A DNA stretch of 64,000 nucleotides, taken from positions 1,079,041-1,143,040 of the forward strand of contig NZ_CP019434.1 in assembly GCF_001975725.1 (NCBI RefSeq). The letters run 5' to 3'. Positions 8,111 through 15,959 of the stretch are shown one piece after another; positions within the stretch are counted from its first letter, which is position 1; every line of letters begins with the position of its first letter. This DNA is from Acidihalobacter ferrooxydans (GTDB lineage: Bacteria; Pseudomonadota; Gammaproteobacteria; DSM-5130; Acidihalobacteraceae). A model generated the notes under the pieces. It was not told the DNA's origin and ran no database searches. It worked only from the letters and a program-made list of their open reading frames with translations. The translations under genes were made by a program, and so were the position numbers.

Positions 8111-8942
8111 ATGGCGTTGGGACGAATGGAGCGCATTCTGATCTTGGCGAAGACATATCCCTCGCCCAGCGCACAGTACGTTGAGACTTCCTGTGTCGCC
8201 GGTATCAGCCAAGACGGTTCGATGCGCCGCCTCTATCCAGTACCGTTCCGGATGATCGAGAAAGGTCAACAGTTCAAGAAGTGGCAGTGGATCGATGTGC
8301 GAGTCGAAAAGGCGAGCAAGGATCACCGGCCAGAGAGTCACAAGCTCTACGTCGACACGATTACTTGTGGGGACGTAATCGACACCAAGAAGGAATGGGC
8401 AGCCCGTTGGGAATGGCTGAATAAGATCCCCACGTTCGACAACTTCGATGCCATCGATGCAGCGCGGCTCAGCGATGGGCTGTCGATTGCTCTGTTGCGT
8501 CCAAGAAGGCTACTCGGCCTCGAAATCATAAAAGCTCGAAACCGGGACTGGACAGACGAGGAAAAAAAAGAAGCTGACACGCGAGCAGATGCAGGGCAAT
8601 CTCTTTTCCGAGACGGAGGCGAAGCGGCAGGTGAAAGAGCTTCGTAAGGTGCCGTTCGATTTCTACTACCGGTACGCGTGCGACACGCCTGAGGACGAGA
8701 AGGAGCACAAGCACAAGATCGTCGATTGGGAGGCAGGTGCGTTGTTCTGGAATTGCCGCCGCGACCACGGCGACAACTGGGAAGGGCCATTCCGCGCCAA
8801 GCTGGAGGGACAGCTGGGCGGCAAAGACTTGATGTTCCTGATGGGCAATCAGCACCGGTTCCAAGACCAGTGGCTGATCATCAGCTTGGTCTATCCGCCT
8901 AAGCGAAAGCCAGTCGAAGTGACGCAGGGCTTGTTGTTCTAG
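8111..8942 (+). CDS. Conserved hypothetical protein, split by a frameshift at an A8 run
   Basis: The first frame starts at ATG 8111 (MALGRMERILILAKTYPSPS) and runs to 8647. The second frame carries the natural continuation from about 8571, LTREQMQGNLFSETEAKRQV, to a stop at 8942. The two join at the homopolymer of eight A residues at 8562-8569, so one base has been gained or lost, or ribosomes slip there. The joined product would be about 277 residues. I know no function; it has the look of a nucleic-acid or nucleotide-handling accessory protein with ALFWNCRRDHG and PPKRKPVEVTQG blocks. It converges on the DUF488 gene with a 44-bp 3' overlap and follows a restriction-helicase fragment, suggesting a degraded defence locus. 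Confidence 0.55.
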
Positions 8943-9381
8943 CGTCCACATCCTTGATGTGTTTGACGTGTGCGCCACAGTAGTCGCGCACCGCATTCGC
9001 CACCATCGAACGGTGGCAAAAATTGAAGTCGGCCTCGTAGCAGAGCAGCGCGCAGTTCGATGAGCTCACCAAGTCGGACAGTTCGGCGATGGCAGCCTCT
9101 TGCGTATTCAGGTGTTTGAGGAAATATTCTGTGTAGCGCTTCCAATTGCCGTCCTTGCGGTAGCGATCACGCACCTGCTTCGGGCAGCCAAGATCGACCA
9201 TGTGGACGTACTCGAGGCCGGAGAGATTGAGTGCGCCGGCCAGCGCCTTTTTAGAGAACCCGGGCTTGCGCGACAGGGGCAGTTCACGGATGTCCACGAC
9301 CGTTTCGATGCCGTGCTCAGCGAGCAACGACATGAACGCGTTAATGTCCAATCCTTCGTAACCTATGGTGAAAACGGTCAT
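8899..9381 (-). CDS. DUF488 family protein
   Basis: A 160-residue protein starting MTVFTIGYEGLDINAFMSLL, with VVDIRELPLSRKPGFSK, a VDLGCP block and CALLCYEADFNFCHRSMVA. GYEG near the start, D-x-R in the next strand and C-Y-E-x-D/x-x-x-CHR near the end are the family hallmarks. The start at 9381 is preferred over the longer frame because the homology begins there. DUF488 proteins are biochemically uncharacterised but often travel with restriction and stress genes. It lies about 110 bp downstream of the CRISPR array on the same strand as the inferred array transcript. Confidence 0.8.
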   Translation of the reverse strand: MTVFTIGYEGLDINAFMSLLAEHGIETVVDIRELPLSRKPGFSKKALAGALNLSGLEYVHMVDLGCPKQVRDRYRKDGNWKRYTEYFLKHLNTQEAAIAELSDLVSSSNCALLCYEADFNFCHRSMVANAVRDYCGAHVKHIKDVDARTTSPASLRLAFA

Positions 9382-9492
9382 ACTTGTGCCCTCTAGAGAC
9401 TGAATCTTACCGGAGGATTTTACCGGAGGATAGGGTGTTCTGACGAGTCTTATTAAACCGGCTGTTATTAACCCGGCAATCAAATATTTCTA

Positions 9493-10023
9493 CCTCTCAT
9501 CCCCGCATACACGGGGGGAACCTGAACAAGAGCCCGCGAAAGCGGCCGCAACAACCTCTCATCCCCGCATACACGGGGGGGAACGCAGTCGAAGGCACCG
9601 CACAGGCTTCTCCGTACCTCTCATCCCCGCCTACACGGGGGGAACGCAGTCGAAGGCACCGCACAGGCTTCTCCGTACCTCTCATCCCCGCCTACACGGG
9701 GGGAACGAATGTGCGTACCGACTCGCATCCTGCGTTTATCCTCTCATCCCCGCATACACGGGGGGAACATCTCGTGGTTGCTGTTCTCATCGAGCGTGTG
9801 CCTCTCCTCTCCTCTCATCCCCGCATACACGGGGGGAACGCTCGGATGCCAGGGAAACGCAAGAAAACAGTCCTCTCATCCCCGCATACACGGGGGGGAA
9901 CGCGTGCAGGGCAGCGATTTGACCATTGGCCTGCCTCTCATCCCCGCATACACGGGGGGAACGTTCTTCGGCGAAGACAAAGAGTCGAAAGCGTCCTCTC
10001 ATCCCCGCCTACACGGGGGGAAC
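9493..10023 (-). CRISPR. CRISPR array, 9 repeats and 8 spacers, type I-E/IV-like repeat, no cas genes in window
   Basis: Repeats start at 9493, 9555, 9617, 9678, 9740, 9811, 9872, 9934 and 9995. Each is 29 nt (30 in the second and seventh, which have one extra G). On the plus strand they begin CCTCTCATCCCCGC, then ATACACGG or CTACACGG, and end GGGGAAC. Read on the minus strand the repeat begins GTTCCCCCCGTG and has the short GC stem of type I-E and type IV repeats, so transcription is inferred to be leftward with the leader on the right. Spacers are 32-33 nt except the fifth (42 nt, ending in two extra CCTCT units). Spacers two (9585-9616) and three (9646-9677) are identical and match virB2 of this element at 27 of 32 positions. 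The third, fourth and ninth repeats share a one-base variant. Confidence 0.95.
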
Positions 10024-10124
10024 CCTTCTTCCAATCCTTTGAAAAAAGAGCAAATTTCAGGGGCGCTTCAAAGTACCAGCTTTTTGGCACACCCTAAGTT
10101 AAGGATTTTCGCACCCAAATGCAA
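10024..10124 (-). promoter_or_regulatory. Putative CRISPR leader
   Basis: This is a 100-bp stretch between the last repeat and the end of the RNase III gene, richer in A/T than its surroundings (for example GAAAAAAGAGCAAATTT at 10041-10057). It sits at the side expected for a leader if the array is transcribed leftward. No leader consensus is known to me for this repeat type, so the call rests on position and composition. Confidence 0.35.
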
Positions 10125-10805
10125 TTATGCAAGCTCGGCATGAGACAGCATCTCGGACGCGGCCGCTAATTCAGCGTCGCGTTTCGTGGCTCCGAATCCC
10201 ACGGTTTTAATCGTGCCGGAGGAACATTCAACGAGAAACCCCGTCGCATTCCCGCCCGATGCAGGAGACAGCAGCGTGCGATAGACGGGGCGTTTCCTGT
10301 GCTGCATCTGCAGGCGTTCCTGCAGCCTTGTTTTCGGATCTTTGGCCTGTTCCGGGTCATCGGGGACGGCCTCCAGCAGCGGCGCGAGCCATGCCAGGAC
10401 AAAGTCTCTCGCCTGACGCTCCCCGCATTCAAGATACACGGCGCCAATGACCGCTTCGACCGCCGATGCGACCACCCGGCTGCTGATCGGAGACTGCTCA
10501 TCGGTCATGGAGCCGCTGACATGGATGTGGTCGATAAGGCCGGTTCGTTGTCCAACTGCATTCAGCGCTTCCCGGTTGACCAGCGTCGAGCGTATTCGGC
10601 TCATGTCCCCTTCGGACCACTCGGGGTGATTCCGGTATAACCAATCGGCCACCGCCAGACCCAGCACGGCGTCACCTAAAAATTCCAGCCGTTCATTGTT
10701 CTTATCCGGGTGGGCAGACCGATGTGTTAACGCCAGGCGCAGGCGTGCCGAATCGCGCACGCTGTCAGGCAGGAGTCGGCTGTAGTGCAGGGTTTCTTTC
10801 GGCAT
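10125..10805 (-). CDS. rnc: Ribonuclease III homologue with a substituted catalytic aspartate
   Basis: A 226-residue protein with the RNase III signature NERLEFLGDAVLG near residue 38, a second catalytic block VVASAVEAVIGAVYLECG, and a C-terminal double-stranded-RNA-binding domain from about 150 (KTRLQERLQ, then CSSGTIKTVGFGATKRDAELAAA). Chromosomal enzymes have A-D-x-x-E-A in the second block; here the metal-binding Asp is Ser (codon TCG) while the Glu remains. Double-stranded RNA binding should persist, but cleavage may be weak or altered (inference). The ATG at 10805 is used, as the longer frame opens with GTG. It lies 100 bp upstream of, and in the same orientation as, the inferred CRISPR transcript, and is divergent from virB11. 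Confidence 0.9.
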   Translation of the reverse strand: MPKETLHYSRLLPDSVRDSARLRLALTHRSAHPDKNNERLEFLGDAVLGLAVADWLYRNHPEWSEGDMSRIRSTLVNREALNAVGQRTGLIDHIHVSGSMTDEQSPISSRVVASAVEAVIGAVYLECGERQARDFVLAWLAPLLEAVPDDPEQAKDPKTRLQERLQMQHRKRPVYRTLLSPASGGNATGFLVECSSGTIKTVGFGATKRDAELAAASEMLSHAELA

Positions 10806-10910
10806 GGACACAGCATGTCGGCTGCATCCCTCATGCGGTTGACCAAATAAACGGCGAGGGCGGCGTTATTCACGCGAAAAATAGGATTCGGGCCGGCGCA
10901 TGCTCATTGC

Positions 10911-11906
10911 ATGAGCGATTCAACACACATTCAGCCTTTAGCCGGAACGTTATCGGAAGCATTGAGCATTAAGCCCGATGAGCCCTTGCAGGTCAGGGAG
11001 GCCAAGCGGGTACTCATGGGACTGCTGTCGCCCCTGCATGAGCTGTTCGCCAACGATGTCACCGAGATCATGATCAACCGGCATGACGACATCTGGATTG
11101 AAGACCGAAGCGGGATGCGCCGGGTCGAACAGGCACTGACGCGCGCTGCGGTGGAAACCGCGATTGTCGCCCTGGGGCGTCTGTCCGGGCTCGATGCCGA
11201 CGCGAACGCGCCGATTGTTGATGCCAGAATCGGCCAGCACCTGCGTATCGGTGCCGTGCTGGAACCGGCCGCAGTGGAAGGCCCGACGCTGTGCATTCGT
11301 CGGCACGTACCCATCGAGGCAAGTCTTGATCTGTATGGAGAAGCGCCGGCGCGCTTGTCCCGAAAACTGCTGCAAGACGGCGTCAATATTCTGGTCGCCG
11401 GTCCAACCGGGTCAGGCAAGACCACCTATCTGAACGCATTGCTCGCCGGTGTCCCGGAGTCCGAACGCATTGTCGTGATTGAGGATACCCCTGAGCTGCA
11501 TATCAAAAACCCGAACCGGGTCCGCTTCGAAACACGCGGGGCCGCTGACATGAGTGCCTTGCTGAGGGAGACGCTGCGGCAACGCCCCGACCGAATCGTG
11601 CTCGGTGAGCTGCGAGGCAAAGAGGCCTACCACCTGTTGCAAGCCTTCTCGACCGGCCACGGGGGGTCGTTCTCGACCATCCACGCAGGTAACCCGCAGG
11701 CTGCCTTGTTGCGTCTGGCGTCGTTGATCGGTCAAGCCGAAGAGGCGCGTTCCTGGCCGCAGTCGGCCATCCGCGCGGCCATTGCCGCCACGCTCGGGGC
11801 CGTGGTTTGTCTGCGGCGCAAGCAGGTGACCGATATTGCCCTGATCAGCGGCCAGAACGAGCAGGGCGACTTCGTGTTGGAGCCGGTTTTTGAAAAAGCC
11901 GGCTAA
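10911..11906 (+). CDS. virB11: VirB11/TrbB-family secretion ATPase
   Basis: A 331-residue traffic ATPase of the conjugative T4SS, a cytoplasmic hexamer at the base of the channel. Walker A is AGPTGSGKTT near residue 162, then VVIEDTPEL (Asp box), a Walker B segment RPDRIVLGELRG, and the His box FSTGHGGSFSTIHAG. The N-terminal half (VTEIMINRHDDIWIED) is the usual membrane-proximal domain. It is the first gene of the virB cluster, divergent from the RNase III gene with about 105 bp between them. Placing virB11 first rather than last resembles Trb-type (IncP) operons. Confidence 0.93.
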   Translation: MSDSTHIQPLAGTLSEALSIKPDEPLQVREAKRVLMGLLSPLHELFANDVTEIMINRHDDIWIEDRSGMRRVEQALTRAAVETAIVALGRLSGLDADANAPIVDARIGQHLRIGAVLEPAAVEGPTLCIRRHVPIEASLDLYGEAPARLSRKLLQDGVNILVAGPTGSGKTTYLNALLAGVPESERIVVIEDTPELHIKNPNRVRFETRGAADMSALLRETLRQRPDRIVLGELRGKEAYHLLQAFSTGHGGSFSTIHAGNPQAALLRLASLIGQAEEARSWPQSAIRAAIAATLGAVVCLRRKQVTDIALISGQNEQGDFVLEPVFEKAG

Positions 11907-11980
11907 AGCGGGGTTATTCGATGCCCTGCGCACGAACGGCATGCCCATACTCAAACTGACAAGTCAATTTAGAGGTCGCT

Positions 11981-12385
11981 ATGAAACTGAGCACAGCGTA
12001 TTACACGGCAGGGGCCTGGGTGATGTCCCGACCATGGGTTGTCGGTGTTGCCTTACTGGCAGTCGAAGGCACCGCACATGCTTCCTTGTTCGGGAGCAGT
12101 GGTTCAAGCTGCGGTTCGTCGACCGTTTCCGTGTTCGGAAACTTTACCGGTCTGGTCGGTTCGATTGCCGCATTTTTGAACGGTGGCTTTGGTCGCGCCG
12201 CGGTGTTGATCGCCATCATGATTATGGGATTGTTCATGATGTTCGGTGAACTCAAGGGCGTGCTCGGTACCGGTCTCAAAATCCTGATGGGCGGTTCGCT
12301 CGTACTCATGGCAACCCAATGGGCCGGAATATTTTCTGGATTTGGTGGTACGTCGGGCGCCTGTCAGTACATTCAGGGGTCGTAA
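11981..12385 (+). CDS. virB2: VirB2/TrbC-type conjugative pilin
   Basis: A 134-residue protein with a long signal peptide ending near EGTAHAS, followed by a small soluble segment and two hydrophobic helices (AAVLIAIMIMGLFMMFGEL and LMGGSLVLMATQWAGIF), as in VirB2/TrbC pilins that build the conjugative pilus. It sits 75 bp after virB11 and just before virB3. Bases 12059-12090, coding for the signal-peptide end, match the duplicated CRISPR spacer at 27 of 32 positions. The Cys pair (SSCGSS and GACQY) could form a disulphide in the mature pilin; that is inference. Confidence 0.85.
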   Translation: MKLSTAYYTAGAWVMSRPWVVGVALLAVEGTAHASLFGSSGSSCGSSTVSVFGNFTGLVGSIAAFLNGGFGRAAVLIAIMIMGLFMMFGELKGVLGTGLKILMGGSLVLMATQWAGIFSGFGGTSGACQYIQGS

Positions 12386-12386
12386 T

Positions 12387-12680
12387 ATGGCCGCACGCAA
12401 AACCCCGTTTCGCCGGGCGATGATCGGCGGGCGCACGTTGTGGGGCGTGGATTACCCGCTGGCCGTTGCCAACATGATGTTCGCCGCGGCGTTTGTGGCG
12501 GTCGGGCATTTGTGGTGGTGGATCGCCGTCGCGGTGATGATCCATGGCCTGCTGCGCATGGCATACCGCGCGGACCCGGATATGTTCAAGGTCTACATCA
12601 AGTACGTCAAACAAGGCCATCAGTACGAACCCGCTTGGCACCCGGACAGTAAAAATCCACCGCCCGGAGGCTGGGCGTGA
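12387..12680 (+). CDS. virB3: VirB3/TrbD-like inner-membrane T4SS protein
   Basis: A 97-residue protein starting with basic residues (MAARKTPFRRAMIGGRTLWG) and carrying two adjacent hydrophobic helices (VANMMFAAAFVAVGHL and WWWIAVAVMIHGLLRM) before a C-terminal tail with MFKVYIKYVKQG. Size, topology and position between the pilin and VirB4 fit VirB3, a partner of VirB4 in the inner membrane. It begins 2 bp after the virB2 stop and its TGA overlaps the GTG start of virB4. Confidence 0.85.
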   Translation: MAARKTPFRRAMIGGRTLWGVDYPLAVANMMFAAAFVAVGHLWWWIAVAVMIHGLLRMAYRADPDMFKVYIKYVKQGHQYEPAWHPDSKNPPPGGWA

Positions 12681-15148
12681 TCTCTCTGGCCGAGCGCAAA
12701 CAGGCGTTGACCGCGAGCCGGTCGTTGTCTGAGCTGCTTCCCTGGGCGGTATTGCTAACCCCCGGGGTCGTGTTGTGCAAGGACGGTTCATTGCTGGCCG
12801 GGTTTGCCTATCGGGGCATGGATACCGAAGGGCGCGGCGAGGACGCCAAGGCCGCCGACGCGAAAATGCTAGAGCGCGCCGTAAACAGCTTCGGTTCACG
12901 GCGCATCATGATGTGGTGGACGGTGCGGCGGGACAGGATTGGCGGGTGGTCAGGCGGGCAATTCTCCGACCCCATAGCCGCCCGTATCGATCAGGCTGCA
13001 CGCCGGGCATGGGATAGTCAAACCCATTACATCAATCATCGGATGGTGTGGATTCTCGTTGCACCGCCCACCCCCGCCGAAACGCTGGTGTCGCGCATTA
13101 TGCAGCACGGCGCAAGCGGTGTTCCCGGTGCGTTATTGCCCTGGCTTCGGGCGACCTTTACCGGCAGCGCCTCGTTTGAAAACGATGCCAGGCATTTGCT
13201 CGCGCGGGTCAATGAGGCCGAGACGCTCTTTGAGCGAATTCCGACACTGTTTCCAGACGCCGGGTTCAGCCGTCTGTTTGACCGACGCCTGCTAGGCTGG
13301 CTCAATGCACTGGCCTCACCCGCGAACCCTTACCACCCGGTTCATGTACGCGCCGGTATCGAATCGCTGGATACGGTTCTCGGCGAAAACGCCTTGGATC
13401 AGTCCGCCACGGCCATGCGCATGAGTGGCGGCGCCGGTGAGCGCTACGTGGGGGTTTTGAGCATCAAGAACCTCCCGGAGTCCTGGCCGGAAGAAACCTG
13501 GCCGGGCATTCTCGATGGCGTGATCGATGCGGCCGATGCCGAATGCGTGTTTTCCCTGGGTGTGCGTTTTCTCGACCCGCAGGAGGCGCGCGCATTCGTT
13601 AAGCAACGCCGCCAGCACATGCTCAACTGGCGCAAAGGCATGTCGGGCTACATCAAGGAAAGCCTGATGAACGTGCAGACCGATGCCGTTGACAGCGAAA
13701 TGGATGTGTACGCCCAACAGGCGGGGCAGGCGCTTGAGGATCTGGCGCGAACGTCGGTGGCCGGTCATGTCAACCCGACCTTTTATGTGCGTGCGGCGAC
13801 CCCGCAGGCGATGGAGCGCGCGCTCGCGGATGCTTCAAGGGCACTGCATGTGGCGGGGTTCCAAACGCTGCGTGAACGCATTCATCAGATATCCGCCTGG
13901 GCCGGAACCCTGCCGGGACAATGGGCGCTGCCGGTTCGGTGGGTCTATGCATCCGGGGCATCCATCGCCGATTTTGCGCCGATACGCGGTGCATCGTCAG
14001 GGTCCACAAGCAATCGACACCTGAGCAAAATGCTGGGTTCCAAACAGCCGCCGTTGGCGACATTCCCTACGCTCGGACGCGAGCCCTACTGGCTGGAACA
14101 TCACCTCCGAGATGTTGGCAACGGGGTCATTATCGGACCCATCGGTACGGGTAAGTCCGTGCTCGGCGGGTGGATGGCTTTGCGCTTTACGCAATATCCA
14201 AAGTCGCGGGTCATTATCTTTGACAAGGACCGCAGTCTGTACAAGCTGGTGCTCGGCTGCAGCGGTCAGTATCTGGGTGAGACGGGCACAATCAAAATCA
14301 ATCCATTCCAGGGCCTTGCCAGCGATGAGGACTGGAGCTGGGTCAAGGGGTTTGTCGCCGACCTGCTGCGACCCGAGAACGGCGTGCTGGAACAAGCCGA
14401 TATCAATGCCGTCAACACGGCGTGCCAGCGCCTGCGCTCGCTAGACCCGACGGATCAGCGGCTGCGCTCGTTGACCGCGTTATTGCCCGCTCGCCTTTCC
14501 GAGAAATTATCCCCCTGGATTGGCGACGGCCGGTACGCGGGCTACTTCGATTATGCCGACGATGCCATGAACCTGAGCGCACTGACCGGCATCGCGATGG
14601 ACGAAGTGTTGCGCCACCGTCAGGCGGCCCGTGCGTTCATGGATTTGGCATTTTTCCGTATTTCGCGCCTGCTCGATGGCTCTCCGGTGTACATCCATAT
14701 TGAAGAGGCGTGGTTTCTCATTGGGGGGCCCCAGTTCGAAGCCAAGCTCGACGACTGGCTGCGCACGCTGCGCAAACTCAACGGCACGGTCGTGCTGTCG
14801 ACACAGGCCGTCAGCGAGCTGGCCGCTTCAAAATCGTTTCCCGTGATTGCCTCGATTCCAAACCGGTTCCTTTTACCTAACCCGGATATCCGCACGCAGG
14901 CGGAAGGGTACAAGGCCGCGCTGGGCCTGAACGATGAGCAGATAGACATCGTGGCCGGCGCAAAACCCAAGGGCGAGGTCGTGCTGGTTCGGGAAGGGAC
15001 CACCCGCGTGCTGGACGTGCGCATTCCACCCGAAGGTCTGGCTCTGTTACGGGCCGATGCCGAAGCCAATGATGTGTTTGCACGCTGGCGCAACAGCGGC
15101 GCTGATGATTGGAGGATTCGCTATGTTGAAGAGCTATCAAAAGGGTAA
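12677..15148 (+). CDS. virB4: VirB4/TrbE-family T4SS ATPase
   Basis: An 823-residue ATPase, the usual VirB4 length, powering pilus biogenesis and substrate transfer. The N-terminal CagE/TrbE domain (residues about 1-430) is followed by the motor: Walker A IIGPIGTGKSVLGGW near residue 484, the segment VIIFDKDRSLYKLV, Walker B YIHIEEAWFLIGG near 673, and a Q-rich sensor region VVLSTQAVSEL. The start is GTG at 12677 within the virB3 stop (GTGA overlap), indicating coupled translation. Its last 26 bp overlap virB5. Confidence 0.95.
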   Translation: MISLAERKQALTASRSLSELLPWAVLLTPGVVLCKDGSLLAGFAYRGMDTEGRGEDAKAADAKMLERAVNSFGSRRIMMWWTVRRDRIGGWSGGQFSDPIAARIDQAARRAWDSQTHYINHRMVWILVAPPTPAETLVSRIMQHGASGVPGALLPWLRATFTGSASFENDARHLLARVNEAETLFERIPTLFPDAGFSRLFDRRLLGWLNALASPANPYHPVHVRAGIESLDTVLGENALDQSATAMRMSGGAGERYVGVLSIKNLPESWPEETWPGILDGVIDAADAECVFSLGVRFLDPQEARAFVKQRRQHMLNWRKGMSGYIKESLMNVQTDAVDSEMDVYAQQAGQALEDLARTSVAGHVNPTFYVRAATPQAMERALADASRALHVAGFQTLRERIHQISAWAGTLPGQWALPVRWVYASGASIADFAPIRGASSGSTSNRHLSKMLGSKQPPLATFPTLGREPYWLEHHLRDVGNGVIIGPIGTGKSVLGGWMALRFTQYPKSRVIIFDKDRSLYKLVLGCSGQYLGETGTIKINPFQGLASDEDWSWVKGFVADLLRPENGVLEQADINAVNTACQRLRSLDPTDQRLRSLTALLPARLSEKLSPWIGDGRYAGYFDYADDAMNLSALTGIAMDEVLRHRQAARAFMDLAFFRISRLLDGSPVYIHIEEAWFLIGGPQFEAKLDDWLRTLRKLNGTVVLSTQAVSELAASKSFPVIASIPNRFLLPNPDIRTQAEGYKAALGLNDEQIDIVAGAKPKGEVVLVREGTTRVLDVRIPPEGLALLRADAEANDVFARWRNSGADDWRIRYVEELSKG

Positions 15149-15959
15149 AGCCGGACCGGCGCTGTTGTCATTGGCGATCCTGGCGGGCATCCCGTCTGCT
15201 GCGCATGCGATGGCGAGTGGCAGCATCGTGTTTGACCCGTCGAATTTCGCTGAAAACTCTATCAGTGCGGCAAAAATGATCAAACAGATTGAGGCTGATG
15301 TGGAGCAATATGCGCTTCAAAAGTACGGCATCGATGTCAATCTCAATAATCTCAGCCAATCGGCCCTTAACAGCCTGATGCAGCAGTATCCGCCGCAGAG
15401 TCAGTATCAGATGGATTACCTGACGAATCTGGCTAGGTTGGAAAAATCGCTGGGCGTCGCGCAGCAGTCGGTGACGCAACAGTATCAGGCCTACAGCGCA
15501 TCGGGGTTGACGCCGTCGCAGTATGTGGCTCAGGAGCAGCAAATCGCCGCATCGAACCAGGCACACTCGGCCGCGCAGTACAGCCAGGCGGTCAATGCGC
15601 TGCATCGGGTCAACGCCTTGGCGGCCACGGTCAAAAAGCAGGGCAAGAGCATTGGTACGCTCAAAGGCGCGAGCAAACAACGTAATCTGTTGAACATGCA
15701 ACTGCATACGCTCATCCAGCAAAATCAGATGCTGCTCAAGCTCGTGGCAACCTCTGCGGCGAACAAGGGCGGGACGGGCACCCAAAAAGCGGCGGCGCAA
15801 AAAAAGGAATCGGCGTACCTGAAAAGCCTGCGTGCGTTTCTCGCCAAGCAGCCGACCGTGCAGAGCCAAATGACCAGCGCGGGAAACACGCTGGCTGGAC
15901 TCAAGCCCAAGTGGCCGCCGGCTAACCCCTCGTCCACGAATCCTGCGGGTACGCCGTAA
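15123..15959 (+). CDS. virB5: VirB5/TrbJ-like periplasmic pilus-tip protein
   Basis: A 278-residue secreted protein. The ATG at 15123 gives a clear signal peptide (LLSLAILAGIPSAAHA) and overlaps the end of virB4. The mature part is largely Gln/Ala-rich and helical, with ENSISAAKMIKQIEADVEQY near the start, the pattern of TrbJ/VirB5 proteins, and a long coiled-coil-like region at 120-230. VirB5 proteins decorate the pilus tip and act in mate contact. Its stop overlaps the virB6 start as TAATG. Confidence 0.82.
   Translation: MLKSYQKGKAGPALLSLAILAGIPSAAHAMASGSIVFDPSNFAENSISAAKMIKQIEADVEQYALQKYGIDVNLNNLSQSALNSLMQQYPPQSQYQMDYLTNLARLEKSLGVAQQSVTQQYQAYSASGLTPSQYVAQEQQIAASNQAHSAAQYSQAVNALHRVNALAATVKKQGKSIGTLKGASKQRNLLNMQLHTLIQQNQMLLKLVATSAANKGGTGTQKAAAQKKESAYLKSLRAFLAKQPTVQSQMTSAGNTLAGLKPKWPPANPSSTNPAGTP

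Noticed and set aside
12059-12090. virB2 match considered as true self-targeting
   Set aside because: There are five mismatches, four of them in the last eight bases at the probable seed end, so cleavage of this copy is unlikely.
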